A stretch of 14,847 nucleotides of DNA from JBFGJY01 sp041576975. Its GTDB lineage: Bacteria > Pseudomonadota > Gammaproteobacteria > UBA4575. The notes beneath the pieces are model-generated. The model saw only the letters and a program-made list of their open reading frames with translations. It did not search any database and was not told the DNA's origin. Made by a program: the position numbers and the translations under genes. Below, piece after piece: positions 13,822 through 14,847 of the stretch (the stretch's first letter is position 1; the number at the start of each line of letters is the position of its first letter). The stretch spans positions 1 to 14,847 of the forward strand of contig JBFGJY010000063.1 in assembly GCA_041576975.1 (NCBI GenBank), given 5' to 3'.

Positions 13822-13842
13822 CTATATACGTTCCTATATACG
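13822..13842 (+). repeat. Right copy of 21-bp direct repeat, beside the integrase start
   Basis: Identical to 4380-4400 in sequence and orientation. It ends 2 nt upstream of the integrase ATG on the minus strand, so it would overlap the ribosome-binding and promoter region. Integrase binding here could repress its own gene. Confidence 0.7.
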
Positions 13843-13863
13843 TTTTATTTGCTTCTAAGCCAT

Positions 13864-13878
13864 TCTGTGGCCCACAGA
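13864..13878. other. Perfect 15-nt palindrome between integrase and porin
   Basis: TCTGTGG-C-CCACAGA has 7-bp arms around one base. It lies 22 nt beyond the right 21-bp repeat and 49 nt before the porin stop, where a right attachment core is expected. It has no match to the tRNA-Ser fragment, so it may equally be an operator or a short transcript-end hairpin. Confidence 0.4.
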
Positions 13879-13926
13879 CAGGATTTCTAGTGTATTAAAT
13901 AATATTACCTTGTCCAAAATTTCATA

Positions 13927-14847
13927 TCAAAATCCAAATTGCGCCTGAATCCTGAAATAGGTCTGTCCGTCTTCGTCGCTTGAGAGCCACCCTAGGCTTT
14001 CCGACGGCTCCACGATCGTGTCATTGATTGTGCTGAACAAGTGTCCCACTTCAGCAGAAAACTTCCAGCGGTTGGTCCAGAGGAAAGGGAAGTAACTGAC
14101 TCCGCCAGTGATGGAGTTGAACGTCTCGAAGTTGCCCGGTTGGTCACCGGGTGAAACTAGGTTGTACTGGCCGTAGACCTGCACATGTTCTGAAAGGAAG
14201 TAACCGGCCTGTGCCAGCAGTCCATAATTGCTAAACGAGTCCGCGGCGACCGGGTCGCGCCAGGTCCATGATCCCGCAATCATAGCCTGGTAGCCGTCCC
14301 CGTTTAAGCTGACATCGGTATGCAGTTGCGCGCTTCTGTCGAACGTCGAGCCGTCCTCCTGAACCTGATACCCGCCAGCGAGTCCCAGCAGGACGCCCCT
14401 TGGACGACCGCGACGGCCTACAACGTCGTCCCACATCGACCAGTCGCGACCCACAATCTGATTTTCCCAGCGTCCCGTTACCGCTACGCGCGTCGTTTCG
14501 TTATTGGGGAAGTCCTTCTTGCCGCCATACGCTGAGTTGTTCACGCTGAGCCAGGAGCGCGTGCGCTCCCCCTGGTAGTACGCTTGAACCCCCATGGCGC
14601 TCCTGAGGGCAAACGTGAAGTCGTTGGGCGAGAATTCGGTCGTTAGCAAATCCTGCGGAAACATCCAGTCCTCGCGTGACATCGCGATGAACTGCCTGCC
14701 GCCCCGCACGTTCCACTTCTCTCCGATGTTGTACTGCAGGTAAGTGACAAGCAGACTGAAGTCGCCCTCGTCGTCGATGTTGACCCGAAAATGGTAATCA
14801 AACTTAGGCGTGTAGTGCCCCTCGAAGAAGATGCGAGTACGGTTTAG
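13927..14847 (-). CDS. Outer-membrane beta-barrel porin, OprO/OprP-like, N-terminus outside window
   Basis: The minus-strand frame is open from the window edge to the stop at 13927, giving 306 residues of a beta-barrel. It starts with FFEGHYTPKFDYHFRV (alternating aromatic strands), has W- and Y-rich turns throughout, and ends QTYFRIQAQFGF with the terminal Phe needed for barrel insertion. The GTG at 14709 is internal, since the coding frame and barrel pattern extend beyond it. Such porins pass phosphate or other anions. The GC-rich composition and strand style fit planctomycete porins, unlike everything to its left. The stop is 108 nt from the integrase ATG, and the intervening bases are AT-rich. 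It is either host DNA beyond the island or the other half of a chimeric contig. Confidence 0.7.
   Translation of the reverse strand, partial: LNRTRIFFEGHYTPKFDYHFRVNIDDEGDFSLLVTYLQYNIGEKWNVRGGRQFIAMSREDWMFPQDLLTTEFSPNDFTFALRSAMGVQAYYQGERTRSWLSVNNSAYGGKKDFPNNETTRVAVTGRWENQIVGRDWSMWDDVVGRRGRPRGVLLGLAGGYQVQEDGSTFDRSAQLHTDVSLNGDGYQAMIAGSWTWRDPVAADSFSNYGLLAQAGYFLSEHVQVYGQYNLVSPGDQPGNFETFNSITGGVSYFPFLWTNRWKFSAEVGHLFSTINDTIVEPSESLGWLSSDEDGQTYFRIQAQFGF

Noticed and set aside
4380..13842. CRISPR array as explanation of the repeats
   Set aside because: The 21-bp repeat occurs only twice, 9.4 kb apart, and the hairpin repeats have irregular spacing and no cas genes.
13843..13926. Second copy of the tRNA-Ser 3' end as a right attachment core
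   Set aside because: Looked for on both strands; no stretch matching the fragment was seen.

Overview
The window reads as a patchwork of accessory DNA, AT-rich from base 1 to about 13.9 kb and then abruptly GC-rich. The AT-rich part looks like a marine gammaproteobacterium. The reasons are a P4-type tyrosine integrase, a tRNA-Ser fragment with an encoded CCA end, a class I CPD photolyase next to a cryptochrome/photolyase-related gene, and a family of short hairpin repeats ending in AGCGGTYATT. The taxonomic placement is inference from gene content only.

Region 1 (1-4110) is a surface-glycan type cluster. It holds the tail of a probable sulfotransferase, a complete PAPS-dependent sulfotransferase, a GT-A glycosyltransferase, a convergent second glycosyltransferase with a DLDEF motif, and a small island-type hypothetical gene. 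A decayed minus-strand fragment lies at 189-401. Region 1 ends at a 13-bp hairpin and a 59-nt 3' fragment of tRNA-Ser(UGA) without its 5' half (4269-4327). Such a fragment is what is left at the far end of an element integrated into a tRNA gene.

Region 2 (4328 to about 13.85 kb) carries a light and redox module: a universal stress protein, a cryptochrome/photolyase-like flavoprotein without the usual Fe-S cysteines, a 36-residue membrane peptide, an SDR protein without its catalytic Tyr, a DAO-type FAD oxidoreductase and a CPD photolyase. An integrase with a one-base frameshift and a second frameshifted small gene follow on the minus strand. An exact 21-bp repeat (two CTATATACG units spaced by TTC) occurs at both ends of this region: 53 nt after the tRNA fragment, and directly upstream of the integrase start. 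The simplest reading is a decayed mobile island whose cargo is photolyase and cryptochrome genes. Several short genes in it are broken. Two diverged copies of one small ORF flank the FAD oxidoreductase, one with an in-frame TGA and one with a 1-base deletion.

Region 3 (13927-14847) is the C-terminal part of a GC-rich outer-membrane porin gene, similar in style to planctomycete OprO/OprP-type porins. No second copy of the tRNA end was found at this border. It is therefore either the true host flank with a damaged att site or an assembly chimera, and the sequence alone cannot decide.
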